From Cyanoderma ruficeps (Eukaryota; Chordata; Aves; Passeriformes; Timaliidae), in assembly GCA_008694505.1 (NCBI GenBank), contig VZDJ01007753.1:24300547-24364546 (forward strand): 64,000 bases of DNA. Direction: 5' to 3'. The notes under the pieces were generated by a model. The model was not told where the DNA came from and ran no database searches. It saw only the letters and a program-made list of their open reading frames with translations. Below, piece after piece: positions 61,766-64,000 of the stretch. Position 1 is the first letter of the stretch; every line of letters starts with the position of its first letter. Both the position numbers and the translations under genes were made by a program.

Positions 61766-63958
61766 GTGGAACCAATGGTTAAGGCAGTAAGCAATCTTTG
61801 ATGTGTAGTAAATCAAGGCTTTAACTTATATTCTGCCCGATTCAGGCCAACTAATAGAGATACCTAATAACTATGCCCAGAGTTTTCCTGCAAATTGCTT
61901 TTAGTTTTTCTTGTTGGTGCTGTTCTACTTTGTTCAAGACAAAATTTTTAACTGGGACAGGAGAAAGAAGGGCCTGGAGTCAAGACCAGATGGCAGCTGA
62001 GCACTCTGTTGTTGCTCTGCTAGGTATTACTATGACCTAGCAAAAAAGGTACAGTCTAGTTTTAAATAAGGCTTTATTTCAAACAGTTTCAATATTTTCT
62101 GTACAATAAATAGCACCTCCTTCCTTACACATAATTTAGTATAGACAAAACCATGTGCGAATGATTTGTATATAAGATTCTCTTAATTTCTCAGTATTAT
62201 TATTTTTCATTTTCTTGTTTGTACTCTTCAAAGTGAAAATATAATAATAAACAAAACAAAATTATTTGTCTCATGTTTTCCATACAAATGACTTTATTTA
62301 GCTCTGTCTTACATGTGAATGGTAGTATATTTACCTCTAAGTGTTATGTCTTTTTCCCTACAGTTAGAAATTTTAACATCATTCTTCTTGACTTCAGCTT
62401 CTGCAAGGCAAGCAGATAGCTTTCATGTTACACAAGATGTGGATCTCAGCAATTGTGGAAATCTGTTCCTGAATTTTGGAGGCCAACTAAAAAAGGCAGA
62501 GTCAATGCATACACCTCATGAGCATTAGCCCATGTGTCTATTCTAACTGCAAATCCATCAGTTTTAAATTCAATTTAAAAAAACATATAAAGATTCTAAG
62601 ACACAAAACTGCTGCTTTCTTGTCCTCTTCAATTTTGTCTTTATTTTATGGCTACACCAGATGGCTCCAACAAAACATAAGTGCTATCCATTTTCACTGA
62701 TCATTTATTGATGTGAAATTACTCACATTCATAACAATTAGAGGGTTAACCCTACTGTAACAGGTAACACCTGTCTCACAATTCATTTTTGTCTTTCTGC
62801 CTCCCGACTTGCAAGATACAGGTTTTTCTTAATCTTTTCCTGTGCCATGACTACTTTAGTATTAAAAGTCAACAAAATCACTGAGGTTGAGCCTGGCAGA
62901 GGCTGAACTCAGAACTCACACAGCAATCGATTGCTTTTGTAGCTGAAGGAGTATTTACCAGTGTTTTATCTTAAGGCAGTGAGTGAATACATCTTCCAGA
63001 GAAACTATTCAATGCACTGAAAAATAATTATTCCTCACCTTTCAATCAGAAATCCTGAGAAAACACAGGATCATTTACAAACCCTTTTAAAAACTTCGCA
63101 ACACTGTGAAGTAAGCATGTGGTATTGTCTTTGCTTTCAAATACCAAAGTATTGAAAAACTAGTGAAAAAATTATTTCTCCAGAGAGACATACAGAAGAT
63201 GACAAATTGGGGAATCACATCTCAGGGAATCACAGGCTTTTGAATTGCGGCTGGAATAAAAACTGAAAATGTTAAAATTTGTTGAGGTGAAACTGAAACA
63301 GAAATTTGTGAGTAAGGTTATGAGCAATTCAACAAAATAAGATTAAATTACAAATTTTGCATCAGCTTAATAACAATTTCACTGGGAAAATGAAATTTTT
63401 CCCTTTTTTTGACCTGTTTTAACTAGCTGCATTCTGTTGAGGAAAATCTCGAGTGCTGTATAAAATTTAAAAGTTTCACAGCTTTAAAAATGCTAGAACA
63501 AATTTTAATAGCTTATATATTGAGAAATAAAGCCTATCTTTTTACAAATACCTACGAATTTTGGGGCTTATATTTTCTGGCCCACTTTGGATAAATTTGA
63601 GTTAATTGAGAGTCTTTGTCCTACTTAAGAGTGCAATTTTCCCACAATTCTTACAATTTTTTCTCTGAAAATAGTTTCTAACTCTATTTCATGGTTCTAA
63701 TGCTTATTCCATATTTGAACTGCTGAACTACAACAGCAGAAACACAAGTGTCTGAAAAAAGAATAAAAAGAACATTAAGCTTCAGAAGATACAGGAATCA
63801 GCTGACAGTTTCAAAAAGAAACATGTGAAATGCTTAGCTGAGCTATTATAGCATGAGAATTCAGCTCTGTAGACATTTCAACTGTGTAGGAAGGATAAAT
63901 ATAATTTTAAAGATGAATGGTTTAGAACTGGTACTTTCACTAACTCACTATGCCATTA
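61766..63958. other. AT-rich gene-free stretch
   Basis: No gene or mobile element recognised up to the poly-T at the window end. Confidence 0.4.
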
Positions 63959-63959
63959 C

Positions 63960-64000
63960 TTTTTTTTTTTTCCTTTTTTTTTTTTTTTTTTTTTTTTTTT
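63960..64000. repeat. Poly-T tract running off the window
   Basis: Twelve T, CC, then at least 27 T to the last base. It could be the poly(A) tail of a minus-strand retrocopy lying beyond the window, a simple homopolymer, or an assembly edge. Confidence 0.9.

Noticed and set aside
1..64000. CRISPR arrays, bacterial operons, tRNA and rRNA genes
   Set aside because: No regularly spaced identical repeats, no prokaryotic coding density, and no tRNA A/B-box or rRNA pattern was recognised on either strand.

Overview
The window looks like about 64 kb of AT-rich, gene-poor vertebrate DNA, most probably from a bird. The evidence is several CR1 LINE fragments with the typical CR1 3' end (short tandem ATTCTRTG-type units and no poly(A) tail), at least four endogenous retroviral LTRs of types I associate with avian genomes, and no abundant SINE family. 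The LTR types suggest a passerine, but that rests on memory of repeat families and cannot be proven here. No intact protein-coding gene, rRNA, tRNA or CRISPR array could be supported. The window is best read as intergenic DNA or the interior of a very large intron.

Layout. 1-1116: one degraded CR1 interrupted twice, by a complete-looking LTR (241-577) and by a 116-bp CR1 3' end in the opposite orientation (811-926). 2,000-9,000: unique AT-rich DNA with small tandem repeats. 9068 to about 9920: an LTR containing a 286-nt uninterrupted purine (GAA-type) tract, followed by possible retroviral flank. 17675-18637: CR1 with reverse-transcriptase and 3' parts and an internal tandem duplication. 24411-24915: a nuclear copy of mitochondrial DNA (NUMT) covering the end of ATP6 and the first half of COX3. 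26505-27412: another CR1. 34191-34320: TTC-type pyrimidine tract with an ambiguous base. 35150-35595: GC-richer island of unknown nature. 41675-42418: ERVL-like LTR followed by a primer-binding-site-like sequence and possible leader. 44973-45502: a further LTR. 51074-51089: perfect X-box-type palindrome. 56934-56965: CR1 tip of about 30 bp. 57753-58860: CR1 on the minus strand with a recognisable but broken reverse transcriptase. 63960-64000: long poly-T at the window edge.

The sequence history is mostly one of insertions: retrotransposons landing in each other, a mitochondrial fragment, and expansion of GAA/TTC repeats. I found no convincing previously undescribed system. The items most worth a second look are the nested CR1/LTR locus, the NUMT, the long purine tract inside an LTR, the X-box, and three short unexplained coding-like segments (16497-16730 minus, 31034-31115 minus as a candidate exon, and a 172-codon ORF at 51653-52171).
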